A stretch of 64,000 bases of DNA from Desmodus rotundus (taxonomy: Eukaryota; Chordata; Mammalia; Chiroptera; Phyllostomidae): assembly GCF_022682495.2 (NCBI RefSeq), contig NC_071389.1, positions 15,636,964 to 15,700,963 of the forward strand. Direction: 5' to 3'. The stretch's first letter is position 1. Each line of letters starts with the position of its first letter. The position numbers were made by a program, and so were the translations under genes. The notes under the pieces are model-generated. The model had not been told where the DNA came from and made no database searches. It saw only the letters and a list, made by a program, of their open reading frames with translations. Shown here piece by piece: positions 51,850 through 62,843 of the stretch.

Positions 51850-52370
51850 CCTCCCAAGCTCTTGTTCCTCCTACATCCATTCTTCTCCTTGTCAAACATA
51901 ATCTTCTCATGCCACTCCTCACTTAAAGTCCCCAAAGGCTTCACATCGTGCACAGAATATAATACGACCCCTTGTACTGGCCCAGAGGCCTATGTGGCTG
52001 GGCCCTCCTTGCACAGGACGCCTTGCTCACCTTGTTCAGCCACTCAGGCCTTGTCTGTCTGTGCTTCCTCCTCACACCTGCTGGTACCTGCTCTCAGGTC
52101 TTTGTACCAGCTGTTCTCTCTGCCAGGAACACGCTGTCCCTACCCACCTTATCTGTAGAGACCTTCACCTACAGATAAGCACTGTCTCTTAAGTCACCCA
52201 TTTTCATTCTCTCCATTGCACTCATCATAATTTCTTCATCTCTCTCTCCCAGAACGTAAGTTCACAAGGACAGGGGTCTTATCTGCTGGGTGCATAGCCA
52301 CATCGCCATGGCCTGAAGCTGTGCCTGGCATGTATTTGTTCAACAGATGAAGGAGTGAATGACTGAATGG
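51850..52370 (+). repeat. L2 LINE 3' fragment
   Basis: 'cttaaagtccccaaaggct', 'ctgctctcaggtctttgtac', 'ctctctgccaggaacacgc' and 'tgcctggcatgtatttgttc'. Confidence 0.8.
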
Positions 52371-52689
52371 AGAGGCTTGTTTGGGGTAATCCCTTAGAGG
52401 ATCTTCCTGATCTTAGACGTCTAAAGAGAAAGGAGAGGAAGGAGATTGGTGGGAGGGGACATAACAGCTGAGATACAAGTCAGAAGCTGAAACCTGAGCG
52501 ATCACTGTCCCACCAACAGCCAAACCCTTCTCCCTGACTGCCCAAGTGATCCTGCCGCCGGAGCATCTCTGGGATGGGAGTCAGAGTCCGTCTGGGGAGA
52601 ACAGGAGGGAGGGGGTGAGCGCTGGCATATTGACCCCGCTGACTACAGGCCAGCGTGGGGCCTGACCGGCTGGGGAACGGTGTTGAGCA

Positions 52690-52885
52690 CATAGCCTGCT
52701 GGGTCTGCCACCACCGACCAGCTATGGGTCAGTGCCGTAACCTCTCTGAATCTGTTTCCTCATCTGGGAAATGGGATAAGAATGGTTTTGACTTCACAAG
52801 GATGTTTTAAGGATTCAATAACATAGATTATGTAAAATGCATGTACAGCGCACAGCAAATAGTGAGCGCTCAAAACACTCCAGCC
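52690..52885 (+). repeat. MIR SINE
   Basis: 'accgaccagctatgggtcag', 'cctctctgaatctgtttcct' and 'aggattcaataacatagatt'. Confidence 0.8.
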
Positions 52886-52889
52886 ATAA

Positions 52890-54035
52890 AAGAAAGACAG
52901 AAAAGAGCAAGAAAGTGCAGAGACAGACAACAACAGAGAGAGGGGCTAGTTACCCAGGGGAAGCGCAGTTTGACACGCTGGGAGTTTGACTGTCCCAGAA
53001 AAGATACAAAAATGTAAAGCACCCACATGTTAGCACTCCCTTCCCAAAATGGAATTTTGAGTTCTTCTGGTTCAACTCCCTCATTTTACAGATGTTCTGA
53101 GTCCCAGAAAGGACAATAATTTCTCTAAGATGCCCAGAGAGTTGGCAAGGGTCTAGCACAAAGAGATGGCCAGCTGGGTACAGAGATATTCAAAGGGGCT
53201 GGTGTGGTAGATTATGTGCCCCCTGTTCTTCTCAGTCTGGAGAGAGTGTCTGCCTTCCTGTCCCCTCATCTGCAGTGAGGGGCAATGGCAGACTGAGAAG
53301 GCCCTGCAGCTGGCAGGAGGAACATTGGACCGGGAGGGGCAGGGGACCGACTTGTCCTGCCCCTCCCCCGAGTGCCAGGCTAGCTGCTTCATTAGACCCA
53401 GCAAAGGCCCATTTTCTAGATGAGGGTATGGCTGCCCAAGTCCCCTGAGGATCTAGCTAATACTGGAAGCCCATTCTGTGGGACTCCAAAAAGCTCTGCC
53501 CTGCTCCTGCCTAGGAATTGAAAGGCCTGGATTTGTGACCACCACTAACTGGCTGTAACTGTTTCACAAGTCCTTCCTCCCGGTAGGTACTCAAGACACA
53601 GGGCCCTTCCAGCTGGAGCTGACATTCTTAGAATTCTAAACTAACCCCTCCCAACCTTCCTGGGCGGAGTCAGGAGGAAAGCCTGCCAGGACGCCCTGCA
53701 GCATGTCATCTGGCCTTCCTGCCCCAGGAACCCTGCCCAGGGAGAACCTCCTCCATCTGCAGCAGCCCAGGCAGCTCACTGCCTTTTGCCCTCCCTTACA
53801 GGGTGGTGCCCATCGCCCCACTCCTCAGCCCACACCTCTTTCTGCAGGCAAATCTAAACTCAACAGTTTGAGGAAATGAAGCCAAACAATGTATCAAGCC
53901 CTTCAATTAGATGCCTACTTCCCCCAAACTCCCAGGCTTTGGGAAGCCCACAGGTCAAGATTTAGGCCAGTGCTTCTCAAACTAAATTAAAAAAGTTTTT
54001 TAAGTTGAATATTATTCCTACTTCATTAAGTGTTT
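52890..54035. other. Intergenic without a recognised gene
   Basis: A decayed MIR-like stretch at about 53050-53160. Nothing else seen. Confidence 0.5.
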
Positions 54036-54037
54036 TT

Positions 54038-54135
54038 CTCAAAAAAGATTTTATTTTTTAGAGAGAAGGGAAGGAAGAGAGAGAGGGAGAGAAACATCAA
54101 TGTGATTGCCCCTCACACCCGCCCAGTCGGGCAGG
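54038..54135 (-). mobile_element. Ves SINE fragment, antisense
   Basis: Tail and CT block ('agagagggagagaaacatca') up to 'cacccgcccagtcgggcagg'. The head is missing where the next retrocopy starts. Confidence 0.8.
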
Positions 54136-54370
54136 CTAAACTGACTTTCCTTACAAAGGCTAAAACTACAAAGAAGATTGTGCTGAGGTTGACTGTGTTG
54201 AGCCCAACTGCAGCTCTAAGAGAGTGCTGGCTATTACGAGATACGAGCATTTTGAACTGGGATGAGATAAAAAAAAAGGGCCGATGATCCATATTTTGGA
54301 TCTAAGCTCCATATTTTGTTTTATTGTGTGACAATAAAGTCTTGAGGATATGTTCCCTTCAAAAAATAAA
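54136..54370 (+). pseudogene. RPL36A-type processed pseudogene, 5' truncated
   Basis: Translates through '[12 protein letters not shown]' and a decayed 'HFELGGDKKRKG' region, then an RPL36A-like 3' UTR with 'gacaataaagtcttgag' and an A-rich tail. Only the C-terminal half of the small ribosomal protein is present, with substitutions, so it is dead. RPL36A versus RPL36AL as source cannot be separated here. Confidence 0.85.
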
Positions 54371-54390
54371 AAAATATATTTATTTATATA

Positions 54391-54560
54391 GCCCTGGCTG
54401 GTGTGGAAGGGTCACAGTTTGATTCCCACTCGGGGCACATGCCTGGGTTGCAGGCCAGGACCCAGTAGGGGGTGTGCAAGAGGCAACCACACAGTGATGT
54501 TGTCTCCCTCTCTCCCTCCCTTCCCTTCTGTCTAAAAATAAATAAAATCTTTAAAAATAT
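54391..54560 (+). mobile_element. Ves SINE with an internal head deletion
   Basis: 'gccctggctggtgtgg' joins directly to 'aagggtcacagtttgattcc', losing about 35 bp including the A-box side. Tail AAATAAAATC. Flanked by A/T-rich near-duplicates. Confidence 0.88.
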
Positions 54561-54599
54561 GAAATAAAAATATTTATATAAAAGATGCAAAATACTAGT

Positions 54600-56245
54600 C
54601 TTTGTTAGGATTCAACAGACGGTGTGGGATTGTTACAAAAGTTTCTAAATGAGTACTCTCAATTTCTGTGCTTATCTCCCGACCGGTAACAGCATGTGGG
54701 CTGGCAGCCCTTGGAGGACTAGTCTTTGGCAGCGCGGATTCAGGCTGCTGAGAGGGGGGCTCAGGCTTTTCAGAGCTCCTCAGGGACTTTCCAGAAGGAA
54801 CAATTCTCCTGCATCCCTGCTCCTCCAAGCAGGCACTTCTGGATACCAGGCTCAAGCAGCCTCAGGCCAAATGATGGCTGGACGCCTCCTTTCACCCCAG
54901 TCTGGCTCCCAGGGCCTTCTCATGTGCATCGTTATAGTGTCCTTATCAATTGCCCCTGATAAGCATAGGGAGTTATGGGGTGGGGTGAGCCAGGACAGAG
55001 AAGCACAGGTGTACCTTCTTTGCTTCTAACCCCCATACTCAGCTTGGCTCAAGCATCACCTCCTACAGGAAGTCATCCTGGGCCTGCAGGATGAGGAGCC
55101 TGTCAGTGCCCCCACCTCATAGCACAGGTCTGCCTGTATTTGCATTGAATAATTGATATGGTCAATTTGAAAGTGGTGCCTGCTGCTCTGGGGGGTGGGG
55201 CAGTGTTAACATGTCCTTGGTTCAAGGGGATGACCAGATTTCCGGCCTTGGCTGGGTGCCCGTGCAGTGTACAGTCTGCACAACTCTGAGCAGTGGTCTC
55301 CACGGCTGGAGCTCCGGCCCAACTCCACCAGGCTGCGGGGGCCTGAAGAGCAGGAATTGCTTTGGGACGTCACATCTTGAGTATAGATAATAGTCTCTGC
55401 CTCGCTGAGCAGCAGAAAACACTGTTGGCTTTTTAAAAATCTAGATACCTAAGCTTCTAATTTTAGAAATTCTACCTCCAAAGGTCTCTGAATTTTGAAA
55501 ATGTGCCCTGACTCTGATGCCTAGCTGGTGTCTGGCCCATGAGAGGTGATAATGGGTATCACTCATAGAGGTGCAGCGGGTCTGTGAAAGAGGCCTTAGG
55601 GATGTCAGAGGGAGGGGATTCACTTTTTATTATACTGTTTACTGTTTATTATACGTTTTGTACTGATTGGACTTCAGACCTAAAAAAAAGTGTGACTGAC
55701 TGATGGGCGTGGCCGTCATCTCTGTCAGTTACTGCAAACTCTAGGCCCACAGCAGGCAGGGGCCCACCCACAGTCCTTAAAGAACAGAAGTGGGTGGTCC
55801 AGAGGAATGGAAAGCTGTAGAACCCATGTCCTACCTCAGGGGGGCAGCAGCTGCCCAGAGCGTGCTGATTGTGTCTCTGTGAGTCTGGGAGTGCAGTGTT
55901 GCCAGATCTTCCAGTTTTTCAAGATAAACCTGAAATTAGATTTTCAAGTGGAATTCATTATCACTAACTAAAAAATTTACAACGTAGATGATCCCAACAC
56001 AACATGCCTCTGGACTGACTCTAGCTGCAGGCCACCTGCTGGTGCCTTTAGATCTAGGAGGATGCCAGCAAGGATTGGGCACCTCCACAGCAAGTCTGCA
56101 AAGCCAGGGCAGAGCCATCCTTTGTGTCTAGAAAAAAACGGGTTGGCTCCCAGGGAGTCCACAAAGAATGAGGACAAAGCAAGTGCCCAAAGGTGGGCCT
56201 CAGGAATCACTCACCCACTCATAATGATTTCATTCAGTACATATG
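54600..56245. other. Intergenic without a recognised gene
   Basis: No family-level match seen. The longest ORFs are short and lack codon structure. Confidence 0.5.
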
Positions 56246-56251
56246 TATTTT

Positions 56252-56421
56252 TGTAATTTTATTTATTAATTTTAGAGTGAGAAGGATGGGGAGAGAGAAG
56301 CATAGATTTGTTGTTCCACTTATTTATTGGTTGATTCTTGTATGTGCCCTGACCTAAGATTGAACCCACAACCTTCACATATCGGGATGATGCTCTAACC
56401 AACATCTACCCAGCCAGGGCC
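56252..56421 (-). mobile_element. Ves-related SINE, short subfamily, antisense
   Basis: 'tttgttgttccacttattta' and 'ttgattcttgtatgtgccct' place it with the short subfamily at 5540-5710. Ends 'ctacccagccagggcc'. Confidence 0.85.
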
Positions 56422-56617
56422 TTAATTCAGTAGATTTCTTAACCTCCAGATATCTAGTGATGAATGAGACAGGCATAGCCCCTGTTCTCGGGAATTCTCT
56501 GTTCTAGCTAGGGAGACACACTTGAAATAAATAATTGCAAATGATTAATTCATTCGTGATACATAAGGGGCTGCAGCATAGCACAGGGGTGTTAAAAGTT
56601 TGGGTTTGACATGAAGA

Positions 56618-57695
56618 CCCCAAATAGCCAAAGCAATCCTGAGAAAAAAAAGAACAAAACGGAAGATATCACACTCCCTGGTTTCAAACTATACTACAAA
56701 GCTATAGTAATCAAAACAGTATGGTATTGGCAAAAAAACAGACAAACTAACTAATGGAACAGAATTGAGAGCCCAGAAATAAACCCACACATATGTGGGC
56801 AACTAATTTATGAGAAAGAAGCCAAGAATATACAATAGGGAAAGTCTCTTCAGTAAATGATGTTGGGAGAATTGTAAAACCACATGCATAAGAATAAAAC
56901 TAGACTGCAATTTGACACCATATACAAAATTAACCCAAAATGAATTAAAGACTTGAATGTATGCCTTAAAACAATAAAATACATAGAAGAAAACATAAGC
57001 ACTAACCTTCTGGACCTTGGTCTCAGTGGCATTTTTGTGAATTTGATTCCAAAAGCAAGAGAAACAAAACCAAAAACAAAACAAATGGGACTACATCAAA
57101 CTCCACAAGCTTCTGCACAGGAAAGGAAACCACTATCAAAATGAAAAGGCACCCTGACCAGTGTGGCTCAGTTGGTTGAACATTGTCCCTCAGAGTGAAA
57201 GTTCGCTGGTTAGATCCCTGGTCTGGGTGTGTACCAGATAGATGTTTCTCTCCCTCTCTTTCTCCCTCCCCTCCCCTCTCTCTAAAGATAAATAAATAAT
57301 CTAAAAAAAAAAAAAAAGGCGACCTACTACTGAATAGGAGAAGATATTTGCAAATGTTACTTGCAATAAGGGGTTAATATTCACAATATATAAAGAACTT
57401 AATACATCTCAACAACAACAAAAAACCAAATCTGATTTAAAAATGGGCAGAGGATCTGAATAGTTTTCCAAGAAGACACACAGAAGGTCAACAGACATAT
57501 GAAAAAATGCTCAACATCACTAACAGGAAAATGCAAATCAAAACCACAATGAGATATCACCTCACACCTGTTAGAATGGCTATTTCAGTAAGGCAATAAA
57601 TAACAAGTACTGGAGAGAATGTGCACCCTCGTGCACCATTGGTGGGAAGGTAAAATGCAGCCACTGTGGAAAACAATGTGGAGTTTCCTTTAAAA
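56618..57695 (+). mobile_element. L1 LINE 3' half, interrupted by a SINE
   Basis: L1 ORF2-end text: 'caaagctatagtaatcaaaa', 'cagtatggtattggcaaaaa', 'agagcccagaaataaaccc', 'aatgcaaatcaaaaccacaa' and 'gagatatcacctcacacctg'. Stops and shifts throughout. A SINE sits at 57149-57318. Confidence 0.88.
57149..57318 (+). mobile_element. Ves-related SINE inside the L1
   Basis: 'caccctgaccagtgtggctc' head, 'ggtctgggtgtgtaccagat', CT block and a 15-A tail. Confidence 0.88.
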
Positions 57696-57699
57696 AGTA

Positions 57700-58730
57700 A
57701 GAGGGGACTGGGAAGGGGGGTAGGGGGAGAGCAAGTCGGGTAAAAGGGGCCACATATATGCTAACGGAAGGAAACTAGAGTTTTGGTGGTGAGCGTGCAA
57801 TAGAGATACTGAGTTATAACGTTGTAATATAGAGATAATGAATTATGTTGTAGAGAGCTGTGAGAGCACGTAAAAGGGCTGCCTAAGCTTAGCCCTACCA
57901 TTGCCCTCCCCCATCCCAGGGATACTGGGGCTTCTTGCCAGTCAGGGGAGCGGAATGCCACAGGTTAGATGCCTGAGCCTGAGACCACCTGCAGAGGCTC
58001 AGTCCCCCTCACATCCACCATTCTGCTGAGGTGACGGCCATGGGTATTTGGCTAATTTTCGGCCTGTTTCTTCTTCCCTTGGATCCATTTCATAGCCTGC
58101 TCGCCCCAGTTGGACTTGGTGCCCAAGGACGGGGAGGGGACCATTCCTGACCACACTGGGAGAAGGCTGGGCCTTTCCAGGTGTGGGCCAGAGCCCCTCC
58201 CTTTTAGAGCTCATCAAACCCCACAAGTTAGTTTTAAAAATCTGGGTGCCTGCACAAAACAAGTCAGAAAATCCTCTCTGTGCCCGAGTGCAGTATACCA
58301 ACTTCTGCTGGTAGAGGCCTCAGCCACAGGGAAACTGCAGACCTTCTGTTTGACCTGGCGAAGAAGCAGGTGGCGAGACACTTAAGTGGCAGCAATGTTT
58401 CTGGGGCTTTGGAGTTCAGCTCAGAGGAATCCTAAGTGACCAAGACATTGTCCCTGGTCTCAGGGGCCTGCAATCTAACCAGGTAGGGAAGACCCAAAAC
58501 CCATCTAATGCAACCACTTGTCCAAAAGGTTCAGAAGTTCTTTTCTGATGAGCCAGCACTTCACCTTCTTATTGTCCCTAAGTGAATCATGTTTAATAGT
58601 GATCCAACTGATTTACAGTAAGGTGGCCAAATTGTTTTCTGGAAGGACAGATTTACAAGGGGTGCTAAAACATCCTTGGAAATCAGAACCCTTCACTGGG
58701 AGAATGACACTCATAGAAGAAAAGAACACC
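57700..58730. other. Intergenic without a recognised gene
   Basis: Nothing assignable seen. Confidence 0.45.
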
Positions 58731-58735
58731 TTCAA

Positions 58736-58947
58736 GCCCTGGCTGGTGTGGCTCAGTGAATTGAGTGCCAGCCTGTGAATCAAAGTGTTGTGGGTTCCAT
58801 TCCCAGTCAGAGCACATGCCTGGGTTGTGGGCCAGGTCCCCAGTAGGGGGTGTGTGCAAGAGGCAACCACACATTGATGTTTCTCTCCCTTTCTCCCTCC
58901 TTTCTCCTCTCTAAAAATAAGTAAAGTCTTTCAAAAACAAAATAAAA
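58736..58947 (+). mobile_element. Ves SINE with target duplication
   Basis: Full-length copy. aacaccttca flanks it at about 58725-58734 and 58948-58957. Confidence 0.93.
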
Positions 58948-58959
58948 AACACCTTCACA

Positions 58960-61109
58960 AAGCACCGGTGGGTGGGGGATGACACTTCTCTTTCCCGGAG
59001 TAATAGGAGGCTACTCCTTCCAGCAAACCACGGAAGAACACTTGGTTAGTACAAGCACATGGCTGACAGCAGTGTTCTGTGTACAATTCTCCTCCTTCCC
59101 ACATAAGCGTATGATGCGCCGGGACCCCATTTCTTCTTTTCATCGCTAGCATGAAGCCCAATGTGGTCCACATTCTAGGTGCTTGTTAACGTGGATTTGA
59201 GGGCTTTCTTCACATCCCTCAAACCTCTTTTCCACCAAGACCAAGCAAGGGCCATGTTCAAGTACAAAAGCTTCAGGAAGAAGGAACAAGCCTTATTTTC
59301 CACTCAAACCAAAGGGAATGGATGTGCTCCTTGGAGAGGCCCTGCTGGGATGTCTGAAGCTGAAGACAGGACAGAGAAAAGCTGGGCCCAGAAAGGCACA
59401 GGCACTCCCCAGGAAGCCATGGGTACCCGCCATTCCTTCTTCCCTCCAAATTAAAGCAAAGAATTTTGGAGTAGAAGATAGGTAACTAACCTAACTCAAC
59501 CTTCTTGTTTTATCCAGAAGAAAACTGAGGCTCAGGACTAAGTGCCTCACCAAAGGTCAGAGATAGAAAAGCAGGGCTTTTGATTTTGTAAGATGCACCC
59601 CCTTCAGCCCACGATACTGGTCATGAGGTGGGGGCTCAGGACCACTTTCTGATACTGAGTCAGGCCCCCATGGCTGGTTGTAACTAATGGGATTGTCACT
59701 TAGACCCCTTTCTTCCTTTTTCCAGAGCCCTGTGCCCATCTCTACTGCCATCTGCAGGACACCTCAGATCATTACTCCAAATTTCTATCTTCCGGCCATC
59801 TTTATAAGCCAGGCACTCAGAACCTGTTTTAGATTCCGGTCAGCACATCTCACCCATGCAAACCTCTAACACCTGCTAAGTGCCAGAGCCTGGGTATCTG
59901 AGGATGAACAGTGCTGAGATCCTGCACACAAGCCTCACCCTGACCTGTTTAGATAGGTCTGAACCTATTGTTTCACTAAACTACACTTGATCTTCTCCTT
60001 TGGGCTCTATAAAGCCATACTCTTTAAATTCACCTTTTTATTTTATTGAATTCCCACCATCGATCATCTTGGTCTAAGTAAATTTATAAATCAACTCAAG
60101 GTGCACAAAAGCTGCCATCATTTCTAACTTGAGTATAAACAGCTCATTCACTCACCTGTGGATGAAAACAGTAGTTATTATTTATGTATAGTGCTAAATA
60201 CATACTAAATACAGTTCTGAGTGTGCTCTCTATACACAGAAAGTCATTTAACCCTAACAACGTAGGAGAAAGATTGAGAGAGGCTATCATCCTTCTAAGT
60301 GTGATAAAGCCCTAATCAAGACAAAGCCAGAGCTGCAGAGGGACACACAGCGACACGCAGACCCTACTGCGGGATCAGCGGCCAAACACGGCACTCTAGG
60401 CGCTGGCTCCCGAGGGCTTTTGTACAGATGGCTGAGAAGCGAATACTCACGTGCAACAAGGCTATTTCCCAAATACCCTAGGAAAGCTGCCAGAGGCTTT
60501 CCCTGAATTGAGAGGCCGTGCTGACAACAGTATCATATAGCCTCTAGATACAACATGAAGTAACTGCCAACTTTAACCACCCAAGTTAAATGCTGCTCCC
60601 CAAGAATAAGGTTCCACTGAATCACTTCATAGGAGGTGGTGCTCCAGGGATAGTTTTACAAATACTCTAATTCTTGAGTTGTAGCTTCCTTTGCAGGAAA
60701 GCATTGAGATGTACCCCCACTCCCAACTGTAACATAAAGCCAACTGTCAAACATCCCTAACTAGGGTCTTAAGATTTCCTTTAAACTGTTCTCTAGAAAC
60801 ACCATTTGTGCCACAATTCTGCCTTTTTAACAAGGACACAGGAACAAAAAAATGCTTGTTTGCAAATAAACATCTGAAAGACTATCGTAACAGCTGATCC
60901 GGGCCAAGGCCTGACAACAAAGTGGTGATTGTGGAAGAAGACAATGCAAACAACACTGGTGCAAAAGTCCAAGGGCAGAGCATTTGCAGGGATACGCCTG
61001 CCGGCTATTTCTCCCAGCCCAAAGGCCCCACCCAGAACCAATATTAGCCAGGAGGGGCTCCATCGCTGGACCACTTATTACCTGAATAGAAAAAATTCAC
61101 CGCCACCAA
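58960..61109. other. Intergenic, 3' flank of STMN1
   Basis: A MIR-like stretch at about 60170-60330. No gene or pseudogene recognised. The alternative 3' exon used by the long human STMN1 isoform was looked for by memory and not found. Confidence 0.5.
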
Positions 61110-61123
61110 TAGCACTGTGCAGT

Positions 61124-61129
61124 TTTATT
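61124..61129 (-). terminator. STMN1: STMN1 polyadenylation signal AATAAA
   Basis: Canonical hexamer on the minus strand about 420 bp after the stop. Confidence 0.75.
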
Positions 61130-61282
61130 AACCATTCAAGTACAGTAGCATCTGGTAAGATAGGGACAGAATCGGGATTTAAAAGTAAACAGGTATTCAG
61201 CATCTAACAATTTGAAAGAAGCCACTACATACTGTTTTCACAAACATGTTTTCACGGAGCCAATACAGTACTAGCCGTCGAC

Positions 61283-61303
61283 CCAGTGCACCACGTGCAC
61301 TGG
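61283..61303 (-). repeat. STMN1: Perfect 9-bp hairpin in the STMN1 3' UTR
   Basis: Arms CCAGTGCAC (61283-61291) and GTGCACTGG (61295-61303) around a 3-nt loop. Lies in the middle of the UTR. Confidence 0.92.
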
Positions 61304-61549
61304 AGTACAAAAGATGCAACAAGAAAAATAGCTACCTTAGAAAGACTTCAACACTTTAGAAAAAGAGTAAAACACTTTCAGTTTCTCCCCTTTATCCCCT
61401 AAAACAACACCATACAGTCTGGTTCTACCTATGGTCCTACATCAGCTTCTAGCATATTTGTCAGGAGGGCAAAAATAAAATGACACTGGCCAGTACAGTC
61501 TTTGGATATTTAGGAAGGGGAGGGGGAGAAAGTCAGTTCTCGGAACAAA

Positions 61550-61621
61550 TTAGTCAGCTTCAGTCTCGTCGGCGGGGTCTTTGGATTCTTTGTTCTTCCG
61601 CACCTCTTCAATGTGCTTGTC
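61550..61621 (-). CDS. STMN1: STMN1 last coding exon (residues 127-149)
   Basis: Acceptor gtttcttgacag on the minus strand; 23 codons then TAA. Confidence 0.96.
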   Translation of the reverse strand, partial: DKHIEEVRKNKESKDPADETEAD

Positions 61622-62843
61622 CTGTCAAGAAACAGTAGGTGTCATTAGCCAAATGAAACCGCCTTCGAGTCACGCCCCCCAGAGGCCCAACGCGGTGTCA
61701 GCGCATTCACTATATATGCAACTGTATTTTAAATACGGTGGTCTCCCACATCCGCGGTTTTGCTTTTCATGTTTCAGTAAACTGCAGCCATTAAGTGGAC
61801 AATTCCAGAAATAAATGTTTCATACATTTTAAGTTACGTGTCGTTCTGAGTAGCATGACGAGCTCCCAAGCTGTCCCACTCTGTCCTGCCCAGGATACAA
61901 CACCCCTTGTCCAGCGTACCTCTGCAGCTATTACCTGCCTGTTAGTCACTTAGTGGCCAGCTGCCTCGGTCATCAGATCAACCGTCATGATATCGCAGCA
62001 TTTATGTTCAGGTAACCCTTCTTTTACTTACTAATGACCCCAAAAGAACAAGAGCGATGCTGGCAATTTGGATATGCCAAAGAGAAGCCATAACTTCATC
62101 ACAGGCATGTATGCGTGAGAAAACACACGGCATATACATAGAGGGGTTGGTGCTACCCGTGGCTTCAGGCGTCCACTGGGGGTTTTGGAACACATCCCAC
62201 TTACACAATATGGGAATCACATAACCAGTGTTCAGACATAACCTTTGAACTTCCTCAGTCACACGAGGAATTGTAATGACTGAGCCTCCTACTGCTCTTC
62301 CAAAGAAAAGTGCAATTATGCTGGAAATGTTGAATATTCCATTTAAAAATTTTTATTTATTTTTAAAGAGAGGGGAAGGGAGGGAGAAAGAGAGGGAGAG
62401 AAACATCAATGTGCGGTTGCCTGTTGCACGCCCCCCACAGAGGGCCTGGCCCGCAACCCAGGCATGTGCCCCGACCAGGAATCAAACCAGTGACCCCTTG
62501 GTTCACAGGCCGGCGCTCAGTCCACTGAGCCACACCAGCCAGGCCTGAATATTCCATCTTATTTAAAAATAAAATACCTCTCAATTAACACTTTATCAGT
62601 ACATGAGGCTTGAAGCTCTTAACCCTCCTCGTTGAAGGCTGAGACACCGACCTTCTCTCGCAAACGCTCCAGCTTGGCAGCCATCTGTGCCTCCCGGTTC
62701 TCTTTGTTGGCTTCCATTTTGTGGGTCAGTTTCTCTTCTGCCATCTTACTGAAATTGTTGTTCTCTTCTATCGCTTTCTGAAGCACCTCTTTCTCGTGCT
62801 CTCGTTTCTCGGCAAGCTGCTTCAAAACCTCAGCTTCGTGGGA
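61550..62843 (-). CDS. STMN1: STMN1, stathmin (C-terminal two exons; 5' part beyond window)
   Basis: Two exons on the minus strand, 62843-62652 and 61621-61550. They encode stathmin residues 63-149, apparently identical to human. Stathmin is a cytosolic phosphoprotein that binds two tubulin heterodimers and promotes microtubule disassembly. The long helix with heptad-like charge ('[19 protein letters not shown]' and on) is the tubulin-binding stathmin-like domain. The first codon here is Ser63, the PKA site following RRK in the family. The tail is '[15 protein letters not shown]'. If the intron were not spliced, the frame would end ten codons later ([10 protein letters not shown]). Upstream exons with the Ser16, Ser25 and Ser38 region are not in the window. 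Confidence 0.97.
61735..62090 (+). mobile_element. Tigger-class DNA transposon fragment in STMN1 intron
   Basis: 'ggtctcccacatccgcggtt', 'ggacaattccagaaataaat', 'tcgttctgagtagcatgacg', 'tgttagtcacttagtggcc' and 'gatgctggcaatttggatat' follow the order of a Tigger-family element. Only the left part is visible. Confidence 0.75.
62343..62545 (-). mobile_element. Ves SINE with 12-bp target duplication in STMN1 intron
   Basis: Antisense full-length copy ending 'cacaccagccaggcc'. tgaatattccat at 62331-62342 and 62546-62557. Confidence 0.94.
62652..62843 (-). CDS. STMN1: STMN1 coding exon (residues 63-126)
   Basis: Acceptor ttcctttag and donor gtcggt on the minus strand; 64 codons. The donor is a slightly weak GTCGGT. 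Confidence 0.95.

Larger units (their letters stand above)
61110..61549 (-). other. STMN1: STMN1 3' UTR
   Basis: Between the TAA (61550-61552) and the polyadenylation signal TTTATT on plus at 61124-61129. No repeat insertion. Contains a perfect hairpin at 61283-61303. Confidence 0.8.
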
